A stretch of 64,000 bases of DNA from Paracoccus sigandri. Its GTDB lineage: Bacteria > Pseudomonadota > Alphaproteobacteria > Rhodobacterales > Rhodobacteraceae. Of this stretch, positions 9,332 to 21,210 are shown piece by piece (the first letter of the stretch is position 1; each line of letters starts with the position of its first letter). The notes below the pieces were generated by a model, which was not told the DNA's origin, ran no database searches, and saw only the letters and a program-made list of their open reading frames with translations. A program made the translations under genes and the position numbers. Location: positions 1-64,000 of the forward strand of contig NZ_QNRC01000019.1 of NCBI RefSeq assembly GCF_003709565.1, read 5' to 3'.

Positions 9332-9838
9332 ATGATGCGCTTGCAACGACCGGGTCTCTGGACCGCTCTGCCCGTCCTGCTACTGGCGGGCTGCGCCCAG
9401 ATGGCCGCGACCACCTCGCGCCCCGCGGCCGCGCCGGATCCGCAGGCCATGGCCACCGCCACAAGCGCCGCGACCGCGGTGACCCGCGCCCCGGCGCCGC
9501 GCCCCGCCGCGCGCGCCACCGCCGCGCAGCTGGACACCACCACGCCCGAGCAGCGCGCCGCCGCCTCGCGCCCCGCCGCCAGCGCCGAGACCCGGCTGGG
9601 CACCACCATCGCCTCGCTTGGCGATCCGACGCAATCGGGCTTCTGGATCCGCACGCCCCTGGTCAAGGAGCCGGGCATGGGCCGGCTGCGCAACCCGGCC
9701 AACGGCAAATCCGCCCAGGTCGAGCTTCTGCCGCTGGACGGACCCGCCAGCGCCGGCAGCCAGGTCTCGCTGCCGGCCCTGCAATTGCTGGGCGTGTCGC
9801 TGACCGACCTGCCCATGCTCGAGGTCTATAAATCCTGA
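9332..9838 (+). CDS. Small lipoprotein, unknown function
   Basis: 168 aa. It opens with a lipoprotein signal; the lipobox is LLAGC, with Cys at about residue 22. An Ala/Pro/Thr-rich linker follows to about residue 90, then a short globular C-terminal part with FWIRTPLV, GRLRNPANGKSAQVELLPLDG and SQVSLPALQLLGV. The GxLxxxxNG / LPLDGP pattern suggests a small beta-rich periplasmic domain. Similar Rhodobacteraceae proteins are sometimes misnamed galactarate dehydratase. ATG 9332 or 9335 may be used; GGAG is upstream. The 3' end overlaps the convergent AlkD-like gene by 13 bp. Confidence 0.8.
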   Translation: MMRLQRPGLWTALPVLLLAGCAQMAATTSRPAAAPDPQAMATATSAATAVTRAPAPRPAARATAAQLDTTTPEQRAAASRPAASAETRLGTTIASLGDPTQSGFWIRTPLVKEPGMGRLRNPANGKSAQVELLPLDGPASAGSQVSLPALQLLGVSLTDLPMLEVYKS

Positions 9839-10500
9839 AGCATCCGCGCCGCCTCGCGCCGCGCGAAGGGCTTCATCCGCGCCCCGTATTCGTCCAGGAA
9901 GGCCCGGACGCGGGGCGCGTCGCGCTTCGAGAGGTCGCGCAGCCACCAGGCGATGGCCTTCTGGATGAACCATTCGCGCTCGTCCACCAGCCGCGCCGCC
10001 CAGGACAGCGCCCGCTCGCGCCGCGCCAGGTCCGCGGGCTTGGGGTGGTTCATCTTCGCCCAGGGCAGGGTGCCGACCAGCGCCGCGCGCCGCTTCCAGG
10101 GGTTCGCGTCCGTGAGCCAGGGCTCGACATCGTCCAGCCGGGCAGGGTCGGCGACCAGCCGCTTCTGCCCGGCGATCATGGCATGGTCGGCGATCGCCCA
10201 GGCGTCGAAATCGTCGCTCCAGCGGGCGATCAGCCGCCAGACCTCGCCGTCGTCGGGCATCCGCGCCTGGGTCAGCAGCTTCGCCGCCGCCACCCGCGCC
10301 TCGTGGATGTCCGTCTGCCAGAACCGCGCCGCCAGCGCGACGCGCGCGGCCAGGTCGCGCTCGGCCCGCCAGCCCCGGACCAGCTCGTCTATCTGCGGAT
10401 TGGCCACCCCCAGATAGACCCGCTCGGCCTTGTGATAGGCGGCCATCTTCAAGGCCTTCTCGGGATCGGCCAGCGCCTTCAGCGCCTCCAGTTCCTGCAT
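9826..10500 (-). CDS. DNA alkylation repair protein, AlkD-like HEAT repeat
   Basis: 224 aa. An all-helical protein with HEAT-like repeats and the family marks MAAYHK, VWRLIARWSDDFDAWAIADH, NPWKRRAALVG, EREWFIQKAIAWWLRDLSKR and a closing RREAARML. AlkD proteins excise N3- and N7-alkylated bases without base flipping. The catalytic Trp/Asp of AlkD fall in the WSDDFDAW and WKRRA region. GGAGACATCC precedes the ATG. The gene is monocistronic, divergent from aroA. Confidence 0.88.
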   Translation of the reverse strand: MQELEALKALADPEKALKMAAYHKAERVYLGVANPQIDELVRGWRAERDLAARVALAARFWQTDIHEARVAAAKLLTQARMPDDGEVWRLIARWSDDFDAWAIADHAMIAGQKRLVADPARLDDVEPWLTDANPWKRRAALVGTLPWAKMNHPKPADLARRERALSWAARLVDEREWFIQKAIAWWLRDLSKRDAPRVRAFLDEYGARMKPFARREAARMLQDL

Positions 10501-10625
10501 GGATGTCTCCTTCGCGGACCTTTCTAGGAACTGCGGGCGGAAGGCTCAAGAAGATGGTGGAGAAGCGCCGCCGCTGGCGCTAGAAGGGCGGCGCCGCCAC
10601 CCGCGCCAACAGAAGGAATCCCCCG

Positions 10626-11957
10626 ATGTCCCATGCCGCCCAGCCGCTTCCGATGACCTCGCGCCGCAGCGCGCCGCTGCAGGGCGAGGCGCTGGTCCCC
10701 GGCGACAAGTCGATCAGCCACCGCGCGCTGATCCTGGGCGCGCTGTCGGTGGGCGAGACGCGGATCACCGGCCTCCTGGAAGGCCAGGACGTGCTGGATA
10801 CGGCCAAGGCGATGGCCGCCTTCGGCGCGCAGGTGGAACGTCGCGGCCCCGGCGACTGGTCGGTGCATGGCGTGGGCGTGGGCGGCTTTTCCGAACCCGC
10901 CGGCGTCATCGATTGCGGCAATTCCGGCACCGGCGTGCGGCTGATCATGGGGGCGATGGCCACGACTCCGATCACCGCCACCTTCACCGGCGATGCTAGC
11001 CTCTGCCGCCGCCCGATGGCGCGGGTGACCGACCCGCTGGCCGGCTTCGGCGCCCGGATCACCGCGCGCGAGGGCGGCCGGCTGCCGATCACCATCGAGG
11101 GCGCGGCCGAGCCCCTGCCGCTGACATATCGCACGCCGGTCCCCAGCGCGCAGATCAAGTCCGCGATCCTGCTGGCCGGGCTGAACGCGCCGGGCGAGAC
11201 GGTGGTGATCGAATCCGAACCCACCCGCGACCATTCCGAACGGATGCTGGCCGGCTTCGGCGCCCAGATCCAGGCCGAGACCACGCCTGACGGCCATGTC
11301 ATCCGCCTGACCGGCCGGCCGGAACTGCGCGCCCAGCCCGTGGCGGTGCCGCGTGACCCCTCCAGCGCGGCCTTCCCGGTGGCCGCCGCGCTGATCGTGC
11401 CCGGCTCGCAGATCCGCGTCCCCGGCGTCAGCCGCAACCCGACGCGCGACGGCCTCTATGTCACGCTGCTGGACATGGGCGCCGACATCAGCTTCGAAAA
11501 CATCCGCGAAGAGGGCGGCGAGCCGGTGGCCGACCTGGTCGTCCGCCACGGCCCGCTGAAGGGCGTCGAGGTCCCGGCCGAACGCGCCGCCAGCATGATC
11601 GACGAATTCCCGATCCTCTCGGTCATCGCCGCCTTCGCGGAAGGCCCGACCGTGATGAACGGCGTGGCCGAACTGCGGGTGAAGGAAAGCGACCGCATCG
11701 ACGCGATGGCGCGCGGGCTGGAGGCCAATGGCGTCACGGTCGACGAAACCCGCGACAGCATGACCGTCCACGGCATGGGCCGGGTGCCCGGCGGCGGCAC
11801 GGCCGCGACCCATCTGGACCACCGCATCGCCATGTCCTTCCTGGTGCTTGGCCTGGCGACCGAATCCCCGGTCGGCATCGATGACGGCGGCCCGATCGCG
11901 ACCTCCTTCCCGGATTTCCTGCCGCTGATGCGCGGCCTCGGCGCCGAGCTGGGCTGA
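10626..11957 (+). CDS. aroA: 3-phosphoshikimate 1-carboxyvinyltransferase (EPSP synthase, class II type)
   Basis: 443 aa. Shikimate pathway enzyme joining PEP to shikimate 3-phosphate. It carries the class II signatures GDKS (26-29), TRDHSE, SAQIK and NPTR, and aligns over its length with the Agrobacterium CP4 type. The PEP-site loop reads CGNSGTG (97-103), with Gly101 where CP4 has the alanine that blocks glyphosate. The closing LDHRIAMSF is conserved. AAGGA lies upstream of the ATG. It is followed by repeat copy b and converges on prpE. Confidence 0.97.
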   Translation: MSHAAQPLPMTSRRSAPLQGEALVPGDKSISHRALILGALSVGETRITGLLEGQDVLDTAKAMAAFGAQVERRGPGDWSVHGVGVGGFSEPAGVIDCGNSGTGVRLIMGAMATTPITATFTGDASLCRRPMARVTDPLAGFGARITAREGGRLPITIEGAAEPLPLTYRTPVPSAQIKSAILLAGLNAPGETVVIESEPTRDHSERMLAGFGAQIQAETTPDGHVIRLTGRPELRAQPVAVPRDPSSAAFPVAAALIVPGSQIRVPGVSRNPTRDGLYVTLLDMGADISFENIREEGGEPVADLVVRHGPLKGVEVPAERAASMIDEFPILSVIAAFAEGPTVMNGVAELRVKESDRIDAMARGLEANGVTVDETRDSMTVHGMGRVPGGGTAATHLDHRIAMSFLVLGLATESPVGIDDGGPIATSFPDFLPLMRGLGAELG

Positions 11958-11961
11958 TCCC

Positions 11962-12024
11962 GCCTTTCATCTTGGCCCAAATATCCCGGGGGGAGTCCCG
12001 AAGGGACGGGGGGCAGCGCCCCCC
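11962..12024 (-). repeat. Structured intergenic repeat, copy b
   Basis: Nearly identical to copy a at 8115-8179 over about 60 bp. On the minus strand it follows the prpE stop: a GGGGGG/CCCCCC hairpin, a GTCCC/GGGAC stem, then GGGATATTTGGGCCAAGATG. It also lies 4 bp after the aroA stop, so it sits between two convergent genes. Confidence 0.75.
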
Positions 12025-12058
12025 TTTCCCCCGGCGCTCGCCCGGACCCGTCGCCCGC

Positions 12059-13942
12059 TCAGCCCCTGGCCAGCCCCGCCAGCGCGGCGGCAATCTCGTC
12101 CAGGATCGCGGGATCGTCGATCGTCGCGGGCATCCTGTATTCCTCGCCATCGGCGATCTTGGCCATGGTCGCGCGCAGGATCTTGCCCGAACGCGTCTTC
12201 GGCAGCCGCTCGACCACGCAGGCGCTCTTGAAGGCCGCGACCGGGCCGATCTGGTCGCGCACCATGCGCACCACCTCGCCGACCACCTGCTCGGGGCTGG
12301 TCTCGACCCCCTTCTTCAGGCAGAGGAACCCCAGCGGCATCTGCCCCTTCAGGCTGTCGGCCACGCCGATCACCGCGCATTCGGCGACCGCCGGGTGGCT
12401 GGCCAGCACCTCCTCCATGGCGCCGGTGGACAGCCGGTGGCCCGCGACGTTGATCACGTCGTCCGTGCGCGCCATGATGTAGAGATAGCCGTCCTCGTCG
12501 ACATAGCCCGCATCGCCGGTCTCGTAATAGCCGGGGAAATGCGCCAGGTAGGACTTGCGGAAACGTTCCTCGGCATTCCACAGCGTCGGCAGGGTGCCCG
12601 GCGGCAAAGGCAGCCTGATGGCGATGGCGCCAAGCGTGCCGGGGGGCACGGGATGGCCCGCCTCGTCCAGGACCTGCACGTCATAGCCCGGCATCGCCCG
12701 CGTCGGGCTGCCCTTCCTGACCGGCAGCAGCTCGATGCCGACCGGGTTCGCGGCGATGGCCCAGCCGGTCTCGGTCTGCCACCAGTGGTCGATCACCGGC
12801 ACGCCCAGGTGATCCTCGGCCCATTGGATCGTGTCGGGGTCGGCGCGCTCGCCCGCCAGGTACAAGGTCTTCAGGCTGCGCAGGTTGTAGTCGCCGATCA
12901 GCTTGCCCTCGGGATCCTCGCGCTTGACGGCGCGGATCGCGGTGGGGGCGGTGAAGAAGCTTTTCACCTTGTGGTTCTGGATCACCCGCCAGAAGGTCCC
13001 GGCATCCGGGGTGCCGACCGGCTTGCCCTCGAAGACGATGGTGGTCGCCCCGGCGATCAGCGGCGCATAGCAGATATAGCTGTGCCCGACGACCCAGCCC
13101 ACGTCCGAGGCCGCCCAGAACACCTCGCCCGCCTCGATGTCGTAGATGTTCTTCATCGACCAGTTCAGCGCCACCAGATGGCCCGCGGTGTGGCGCACCA
13201 CGCCCTTGGGCTGGCCGGTCGTGCCCGAGGTATAGAGGATATAGGCCGGGTGGTTGCCCTCGACCGGGACGCATTCGGCCGGCTCGACCCCATACTGGAA
13301 GCTGTGCCAGGCGACGTCGCGGCCCTCGGTCAGGCTGGCGACCTCCTGCTCGCGCTGCAGGATCACGCAGAAATCGGGCTTGTGGGCCGCCTGTTCGATC
13401 GCCCTGTCCAGCAGCGGCTTGTAATGGACGACCCGGCCCGGCTCCAGCCCGCAGGATGCGGCGATGATCGCCTTGGGGGTGGCGTCGTCGATGCGCACCG
13501 CCAGCTCATGCGCCGCGAAGCCGCCGAAGACCACCGAATGGATCGCCCCCAGCCGGGCGCAGGCCAGCATCGCCTCCAGCGCCTCGGGGACCATCGGCAT
13601 GTAGATGATGACCCGGTCGCCCTTCTGGACGCCCTTGGCGCGCAGCGCGCCCGCCAGGCTGGCCACCCGGTCGCGCAGTTCCAGATAGGTGATGCCGCGA
13701 TAGGAGCGGGTGATCGGGCTGTCATGGATGATGGCCAGCTGGTCGCCGCGCCCGGCCTCGACATGGCGGTCCACCGCGTTCCAGCAGGTGTTCACCAGCG
13801 CATCCGCGAACCATTCGCCCGCGGGCCCCTGGTCGAAGAAGGCGCGGCTCGGCGCGCGGTCCCAGTCGATCCGTTCGGCGGCCGCCATCCAGAATCCCTC
13901 GGGATCCGATTTCCAGCCAGCGTAGATATCTTGGTATGCCAT
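12059..13942 (-). CDS. prpE: Propionate-CoA ligase (propionyl-CoA synthetase)
   Basis: 627 aa, the PrpE length. ATP-dependent activation of propionate through propionyl-AMP. Evidence: the YTSGTTGQPKG AMP-binding P-loop, WWQTETGW, YYETGDAGYVDEDGY, and the acylation lysine K587 in KTRSGKILR. The N terminus (YAGWKSDPEGFW) and the FGGFAAHEL motif fit PrpE better than acetyl-CoA synthetase. GAGGAGGGG precedes the ATG. TTTGCAAA sites lie upstream, shared with pccB. Together with PccAB and Mcm it makes propionate assimilation. Confidence 0.93.
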   Translation of the reverse strand: MAYQDIYAGWKSDPEGFWMAAAERIDWDRAPSRAFFDQGPAGEWFADALVNTCWNAVDRHVEAGRGDQLAIIHDSPITRSYRGITYLELRDRVASLAGALRAKGVQKGDRVIIYMPMVPEALEAMLACARLGAIHSVVFGGFAAHELAVRIDDATPKAIIAASCGLEPGRVVHYKPLLDRAIEQAAHKPDFCVILQREQEVASLTEGRDVAWHSFQYGVEPAECVPVEGNHPAYILYTSGTTGQPKGVVRHTAGHLVALNWSMKNIYDIEAGEVFWAASDVGWVVGHSYICYAPLIAGATTIVFEGKPVGTPDAGTFWRVIQNHKVKSFFTAPTAIRAVKREDPEGKLIGDYNLRSLKTLYLAGERADPDTIQWAEDHLGVPVIDHWWQTETGWAIAANPVGIELLPVRKGSPTRAMPGYDVQVLDEAGHPVPPGTLGAIAIRLPLPPGTLPTLWNAEERFRKSYLAHFPGYYETGDAGYVDEDGYLYIMARTDDVINVAGHRLSTGAMEEVLASHPAVAECAVIGVADSLKGQMPLGFLCLKKGVETSPEQVVGEVVRMVRDQIGPVAAFKSACVVERLPKTRSGKILRATMAKIADGEEYRMPATIDDPAILDEIAAALAGLARG

Positions 13943-13969
13943 GGTATACCCCTCCTCGAGCGTATTGTT

Positions 13970-13999
13970 TTGTTACGCTTCGGGGTGGGTTCGACGCAA
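13970..13999 (-). promoter_or_regulatory. Putative prpE promoter
   Basis: On the minus strand TTGCGT and TAACAA are 18 bp apart, 28 bp before the prpE ATG. The match to a housekeeping promoter is moderate, as expected for an activated one. Confidence 0.35.
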
Positions 14000-14037
14000 C
14001 CATGTTAGCGGCCACGCCGAAAACGCAGCAGCATTAT

Positions 14038-14126
14038 TTTGCAGAATCGGCTGCGCCGCCGCCGGAGAGTTTTGCAAATGGCAAAATGCTGCGAAAAGGC
14101 CAATGCTTGCTGGGGCGCTTTGCAAA
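14038..14126 (-). promoter_or_regulatory. Cluster of TTTGCAAA sites upstream of prpE
   Basis: Two exact TTTGCAAA 8-mers (14071-14078 and 14119-14126) and one 7/8 match (TTTGCAGA, 14038-14045) lie between maeB and prpE, upstream of the putative prpE promoter. TTTGCAAA is, as I recall, the half-site reported for the ScfR regulator PccR of Rhodobacter sphaeroides. Upstream placement fits an activator responding to propionyl-CoA. The regulator gene is not in this window. Confidence 0.6.
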
Positions 14127-14209
14127 ACCGGCCGGGTCGTTACCGATCCGCCAGGAAGGCGATTCGCGCGGCGGAAGGGCTGCGGGGCAGGGGCCCCGCA
14201 ACCGGTGTT

Positions 14210-16489
<2,280 letters not shown>

Positions 16490-16676
16490 CGCGGCCTCCT
16501 TCGCGTCAATTAGTTCACCGTTAAACCATTTTTGCGGGAAGGAACAGACGGCACGCGCCCGCGTTGCGCTTGCATTGTATTCGGGTGCGGCGCAAAACGG
16601 TTACGGAAGACAGGATGGACCGGCATGGCGCCGGGAAAAGAGCCGGAAAACAGGGCCAAGAAAACAGGGGATGCCG

Positions 16677-17072
16677 ATGACGCTGCTGGATGCGGCGCGC
16701 GAGGTGCGCGAGCGGGCCTATGTGCCCTATTCGAAATTCAAGGTGGGCGCGGCGGTCCGGGGCGCCTCGGGCGCGATCCATCGCGGCTGCAACGTGGAAA
16801 ACGTCGCCTATCCCGAGGGCACCTGCGCCGAGGCCGGGGCGATCGCGGCCATGGTCGCGGCGGGCGAGACCGAGCTGATCGAGGTCGCCGTCATCGCCGA
16901 TGCGCCCGCGCCCTGTCCGCCCTGCGGCGGCTGCCGCCAGAAGCTGGCCGAGTTCGGCCGCCCCGAGACGCCGGTCCTACTGGCCACCACCTCGGGGCTG
17001 ACGCTGGCCACGACCATCGGCGAGCTGCTGCCCGGCCGCTTCGACGTCGAACACATGAGCCAGGTCAAATGA
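16677..17072 (+). CDS. cdd: Cytidine deaminase
   Basis: 131 aa, the short homotetrameric type. Converts cytidine and deoxycytidine to uridine and deoxyuridine. Zinc and catalysis: TCAEAG with C50 and E52, and PCPPC with C80 and C83. The start at 16677 is chosen because AGGGG sits at proper distance; the in-frame ATG at 16671 has none. First gene of a five-gene salvage operon, with a 4-bp overlap (ATGA) with deoA. Confidence 0.95.
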   Translation: MTLLDAAREVRERAYVPYSKFKVGAAVRGASGAIHRGCNVENVAYPEGTCAEAGAIAAMVAAGETELIEVAVIADAPAPCPPCGGCRQKLAEFGRPETPVLLATTSGLTLATTIGELLPGRFDVEHMSQVK

Positions 17073-18355
17073 CCGATCCGCGTCCGGTCATCGCCGCGAT
17101 CCGCGACGGCCGCGGGCTGGACGGCCCCGGCGCGGCGCTGATCGCGCAGGGGCTGGCCGACGGCTCGGTCAGCGACGCGCAGGCCGGGGCCTTCGCGATG
17201 GCGGTGCTGACGCGCGGCATCGGTCCGGCGGGGCGGGTCGCGCTGACGCGGGCGATGCGCGATTCCGGCCATGTGCTGCATTGGGACCTGCCGGGGCCGG
17301 TGGTGGACAAGCATTCGACCGGCGGCATCGGCGACACGGTCAGCCTGGTCCTGGCGCCCCTGCTGGCGGCGGCGGGCGTTTATGTGCCGATGATCTCGGG
17401 GCGGGGGCTGGGCCATACCGGCGGCACGCTGGACAAGCTGGAGGCGATCCCCGGCCTGGACGTCGCGCAGGACGAGGACGCCTTTCGCCGCATCACCCGC
17501 GACATCGGCTGCGCCATCGTGGCGGCCTCGGCCGACCTGGCGCCGGCCGACCGGCGGCTCTATGCGATCCGCGACGAATCCGGCACGGTGGAATCGATCG
17601 ACCTGATCACCGCCTCGATCCTGTCGAAGAAGCTGGCGGCGGGGCTGGAGGGGCTGGTGCTGGACGTGAAGGCGGGCACCGGCGCCTTCCTGAAGACCCC
17701 CGAACAGGCGCGCAAGCTGGCCGAGGCGCTGGTCGGCACGGCGAATGGCGCGGGCTGCCGCAGCTCTGCCTTCATCACCGACATGGACCAGCCGCTGGCC
17801 CGCAGCGCCGGAAACGCGCTGGAGGTGGCCGAGGCGATCCGCGTGCTGCAGGGTGCGCCGGGCGCGCTGCGCGAGCTGACCCTGGCACTGGCGGCGGAAT
17901 GCCTGGAGCTGGTCGGGCGTGGCGCGGACCTGGCCGCGCTGCTGGATGGCGGCGCCGCGGCCGAGGCTTTCGGGCGCATGGTGGCCGCGCAGGGCGGCCC
18001 GACCGACCTGCTGGAGCGGCCCCAGGCCCATCTGGCGCCCGCCCCGGTCATCCGCCCGGTGCCCGCGCCCCAAGGCGGGGTGGCGCGGATCGACGTGGCG
18101 GCGCTGGGTCATGCCGTCGTGGCCCTGGGCGGCGGCCGCGTCCGCGCCGGAGAGCCGATCGACCATCGCGTCGGCCTGGACGGTCTGGCCCGTCTGGGCG
18201 AGGCGGTGGGACCTGATCGGCCGCTGGCCATGGTCCATGCCGCCGACGACACCGCCGCCGAGATTGCCGTGGCCGCCGTGCAGGCCGCCTATCGGATCGG
18301 CGAGGCTGCCCCCGCCGGTCCCCTGATCCGCGACAGGATCCGCCCCGATGCCTGA
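17069..18355 (+). CDS. deoA: Thymidine phosphorylase
   Basis: 428 aa. Phosphorolysis of thymidine and deoxyuridine to base and deoxyribose 1-phosphate. The family signature SGRGLGHTGGTLDKLE lies near residue 110-125, and DKHSTGGIGDTVSL (phosphate site) near 78. The ATG overlaps the cdd stop (ATGA) and the end overlaps deoB by 8 bp, so expression is coupled. Confidence 0.95.
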   Translation: MTDPRPVIAAIRDGRGLDGPGAALIAQGLADGSVSDAQAGAFAMAVLTRGIGPAGRVALTRAMRDSGHVLHWDLPGPVVDKHSTGGIGDTVSLVLAPLLAAAGVYVPMISGRGLGHTGGTLDKLEAIPGLDVAQDEDAFRRITRDIGCAIVAASADLAPADRRLYAIRDESGTVESIDLITASILSKKLAAGLEGLVLDVKAGTGAFLKTPEQARKLAEALVGTANGAGCRSSAFITDMDQPLARSAGNALEVAEAIRVLQGAPGALRELTLALAAECLELVGRGADLAALLDGGAAAEAFGRMVAAQGGPTDLLERPQAHLAPAPVIRPVPAPQGGVARIDVAALGHAVVALGGGRVRAGEPIDHRVGLDGLARLGEAVGPDRPLAMVHAADDTAAEIAVAAVQAAYRIGEAAPAGPLIRDRIRPDA

Positions 18356-19535
18356 GAACCGCGCCTTCGTCATCGTCATGGACAGCGTCGGCATCGGCGG
18401 CGCGCCGGATGCCGACCGCTTCTTCAACGACGGCCGCCCCGATACCGGCGCCAATACCGTGGGCCATATCGCCGCCGCGCGGCCGCTGAACATGCCGCAT
18501 CTGGACCGGCTGGGCCTTGGCGCCGCCCTGCGCCTGGCCAGCGGCGCCGAGGGGCCGGGGCTGGGCGCCGAGCCGCAGGGGCTGTGGGGGGCGGCGACCG
18601 AGATCTCGCCCGGCAAGGACACGCCCTCGGGCCATTGGGAGATCGCCGGCGTGCCGGTCCCCTGGGAATGGCATTACTTCCCCGACACCACCCCGGCCTT
18701 CCCGCCCGAGGTGACGGCCCGGATCTGCGAGCTGGCCGCGACCGGCGGCATCCTGGGCAATTGCCATGCCTCGGGCACGCAGGTGATCGAGGATTTCGGG
18801 CCCGAGCATCTGCGCAGCGGCTGGCCGATCTGCTACACCTCGGCCGACAGCGTGCTGCAGATCGCCGCGCATGAGGAACGCTTCGGGCTGAACCGGCTGA
18901 TGGCGCTGTGCGAGGGGCTGGCGCCGATGCTGCACCGGATGCGCGTCGGCCGGGTGATCGCGCGCCCCTTCCTGGGCGAGGCGCCGGGGCGCTTCCGGCG
19001 CACGCCCAACCGGCGCGACTTCGCCATCGCGCCGCCCTCGGACACGATCCTGGACATCGCCTTCGACGCCGGCCGCGTGACCCATGCGATCGGCAAGATC
19101 GGCGACATCTTCAGCCATCGCGGCATCAGCCATCTGTGGAAGGGCAAGTCCGACGCCGACCTGGCCCGGCACCTGCTCCGCCTGGGCCTGGAGGCCGAGC
19201 CGGGCAGCCTGACCTTCGCGAATTTCGTCGAATTCGACACCAATTTCGGCCACAGGCGGGATGTCGAAGGCTATGCCGCGCAGCTGGAATGGTTCGACAC
19301 CGTGGCCGGCGCGTTCCTGTCCACCCTGCGCCCCGGCGACCTGGCGATCTTCACTGCCGATCACGGCAACGATCCCAGCTGGCGCGGCACCGACCACACC
19401 CGCGAAAGGGTCGCCGTGCTGGGCCATGGTGTCGGGCCCCGCGCCATCGGCCATGTCGGCTTTTCCGATATCGGCGCCTCGGTCATGGATCACCTAGGCC
19501 TGCCGCCCACCCATCACGGAGCCAGCTTCCTGTGA
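18348..19535 (+). CDS. deoB: Phosphopentomutase
   Basis: 395 aa. Interconverts (deoxy)ribose 1-phosphate and 5-phosphate, handing the sugar on to central metabolism. Alkaline-phosphatase superfamily metal sites: VMDSVGIGGAPDA at the N terminus with metal-binding Asp, FTADHGNDP and GTDHTRERVAVL near the C terminus. It overlaps deoA by 8 bp and add by 4 bp. Confidence 0.95.
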   Translation: MPENRAFVIVMDSVGIGGAPDADRFFNDGRPDTGANTVGHIAAARPLNMPHLDRLGLGAALRLASGAEGPGLGAEPQGLWGAATEISPGKDTPSGHWEIAGVPVPWEWHYFPDTTPAFPPEVTARICELAATGGILGNCHASGTQVIEDFGPEHLRSGWPICYTSADSVLQIAAHEERFGLNRLMALCEGLAPMLHRMRVGRVIARPFLGEAPGRFRRTPNRRDFAIAPPSDTILDIAFDAGRVTHAIGKIGDIFSHRGISHLWKGKSDADLARHLLRLGLEAEPGSLTFANFVEFDTNFGHRRDVEGYAAQLEWFDTVAGAFLSTLRPGDLAIFTADHGNDPSWRGTDHTRERVAVLGHGVGPRAIGHVGFSDIGASVMDHLGLPPTHHGASFL

Positions 19536-20509
19536 GCGACAAGAAGATCGAACTGCACCTGCATCTGGAAGGCGCGGCCCCGCCGGATTTCATCCGGGCG
19601 CTGGCGGCGGAAAAGCATGTCGACCTGTCGGGCCTCTTCGACGCGCAGGGGCACTATGCCTATCGCGGCTTCGAGGAATTCCTGCGCGTCTACGAGGCCG
19701 CGACCAGCGTGTTGCAGACGCCCCGCGACTATGCCCGCCTGCTGGCCGAGGTGCTGGAGCGTTCCGCCGATCAGGGCGTGATCTATACCGAGCTGTTCGT
19801 GTCCCCGGAATTCTGCGGCGGCGGCGACCTCGTCGCCTGGCGCGACTATCTGGCGGCGATGACCGAGGTCGCGGACAGCGCGCGGGGGCAGGGGATCGAC
19901 AGCCGCGCGGTCCTGACCGCGATCCGCCATTTCGGCCCCGAGCGCGCGAAACGGACCGCGATCTGCGCGGCCGAGACCGCCTTCGACGCCGGCGGCGGCT
20001 GGGTCACGGGCTTCGGCATGGGCGGGGCCGAGGGGTTCGGGCAGGCCGCCGATTTCGCCTGGAGCTTCGATTGCGCGCGCGAGGCCGGGCTGGGCCTGAC
20101 CTGCCATGCCGGCGAATGGGCCGGCCCCGACAGCATCCGCCAGGCGCTGGAACTGGGCTGCACCCGCATCGGCCACGGCGTCCGCGCCATCGAGGACGCG
20201 GCGCTGATGCGCGAGCTGTCCGACCGGCAGGTCACGCTGGAGGTCTGCCCCGGCTCGAACCTGGCGCTCGGGCTCTATCCCGGCTGGGCGGCCCATCCCA
20301 TCGCGCGGCTGGCCGATGCCGGGCTGCGCGTCACCGTCTCGACCGACGATCCGCCCTTCTTCCACACCACCATGCGCCAGGAATACGACCGGCTTGCCGA
20401 TGCCTTCGGCTGGGGCGAGGCCGAGTTCCTGCGCATCAACCAATGGGCCCTTGACGCGGCCTTCTGCGACGCCGAGACCCGCGACAGGCTGAGAAAGGAA
20501 TTCCCGTGA
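19532..20509 (+). CDS. add: Adenosine deaminase
   Basis: 325 aa from a GTG at 19532 that overlaps the deoB stop (GTGA). Zinc ligands H9 and H11 lie in HLHLEG near the N terminus. Further marks are [17 protein letters not shown] and VSTDDPPFF, the standard add order. Deaminates adenosine or deoxyadenosine to inosine. Adenine deaminase-like members exist, so nucleoside preference is inferred from the operon. Confidence 0.9.
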   Translation: MSDKKIELHLHLEGAAPPDFIRALAAEKHVDLSGLFDAQGHYAYRGFEEFLRVYEAATSVLQTPRDYARLLAEVLERSADQGVIYTELFVSPEFCGGGDLVAWRDYLAAMTEVADSARGQGIDSRAVLTAIRHFGPERAKRTAICAAETAFDAGGGWVTGFGMGGAEGFGQAADFAWSFDCAREAGLGLTCHAGEWAGPDSIRQALELGCTRIGHGVRAIEDAALMRELSDRQVTLEVCPGSNLALGLYPGWAAHPIARLADAGLRVTVSTDDPPFFHTTMRQEYDRLADAFGWGEAEFLRINQWALDAAFCDAETRDRLRKEFP

Positions 20510-21141
20510 GCCAGCAGCACCTGACCGTCATCGACCACCCCCTTGTCCAGCACAAACTGACGATCATGCGGCAGAAGGACGTCTCGACCGCCGGTTTCCG
20601 CCGCCTGCTGCGCGAGATCAGCCTGCTTCTGGCCTATGAGGTCACGCGCGAGCTGGAACTGACCACGACCCGCATCGAAACCCCGCTATGCGAGATGGAC
20701 GCCCCGATGCTGGAGGGCAAGAAGCTGGCGCTGATCTCGATCCTGCGGGCCGGGAACGGGCTTCTGGACGGGATCCTGGAGCTGATTCCGGGCGCGCGGG
20801 TGGGCTTCATCGGCCTCTACCGCGACCCCGCGACGCTGCAGCCCGTCGAATATTACAACAAGGTGCCGAAGGAACTGGACGCGCGGATGACCATCGTCGT
20901 CGATCCGATGCTGGCCACCGGCAATTCCTCGGTCGCGGCGATCGACCTGCTGAAGGCGCAGGGCGCGAAGAACCTGCGTTTCCTGTGCCTTCTGGCCGCG
21001 CCCGAAGGGGTCGAGCGGATGCGGCAGGCCCATCCCGACGTGCCGGTCTTCACCGCCGCGCTGGACGAAAGGCTGGACGATCACGGCTATATCGTACCCG
21101 GCCTGGGCGATGCCGGCGACCGGATGTTCGGGACGAAATGA
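20506..21141 (+). CDS. upp: Uracil phosphoribosyltransferase
   Basis: 211 aa. Makes UMP from uracil and PRPP, closing the salvage route that begins with cdd and deoA. Motifs: [13 protein letters not shown] and the PRPP loop [15 protein letters not shown]; the C terminus [12 protein letters not shown] is typical. GTG start at 20506 overlapping the add stop (GTGA), with GAAAGGAA upstream. Last gene of the operon. Confidence 0.96.
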   Translation: MSQQHLTVIDHPLVQHKLTIMRQKDVSTAGFRRLLREISLLLAYEVTRELELTTTRIETPLCEMDAPMLEGKKLALISILRAGNGLLDGILELIPGARVGFIGLYRDPATLQPVEYYNKVPKELDARMTIVVDPMLATGNSSVAAIDLLKAQGAKNLRFLCLLAAPEGVERMRQAHPDVPVFTAALDERLDDHGYIVPGLGDAGDRMFGTK

Positions 21142-21210
21142 CCGCGGGTTAACCGCCGCTTCAGCTTTCTGCCCTAAGCGTGGACCCAAGGGTCGAATCG
21201 CGAGGCGCGG

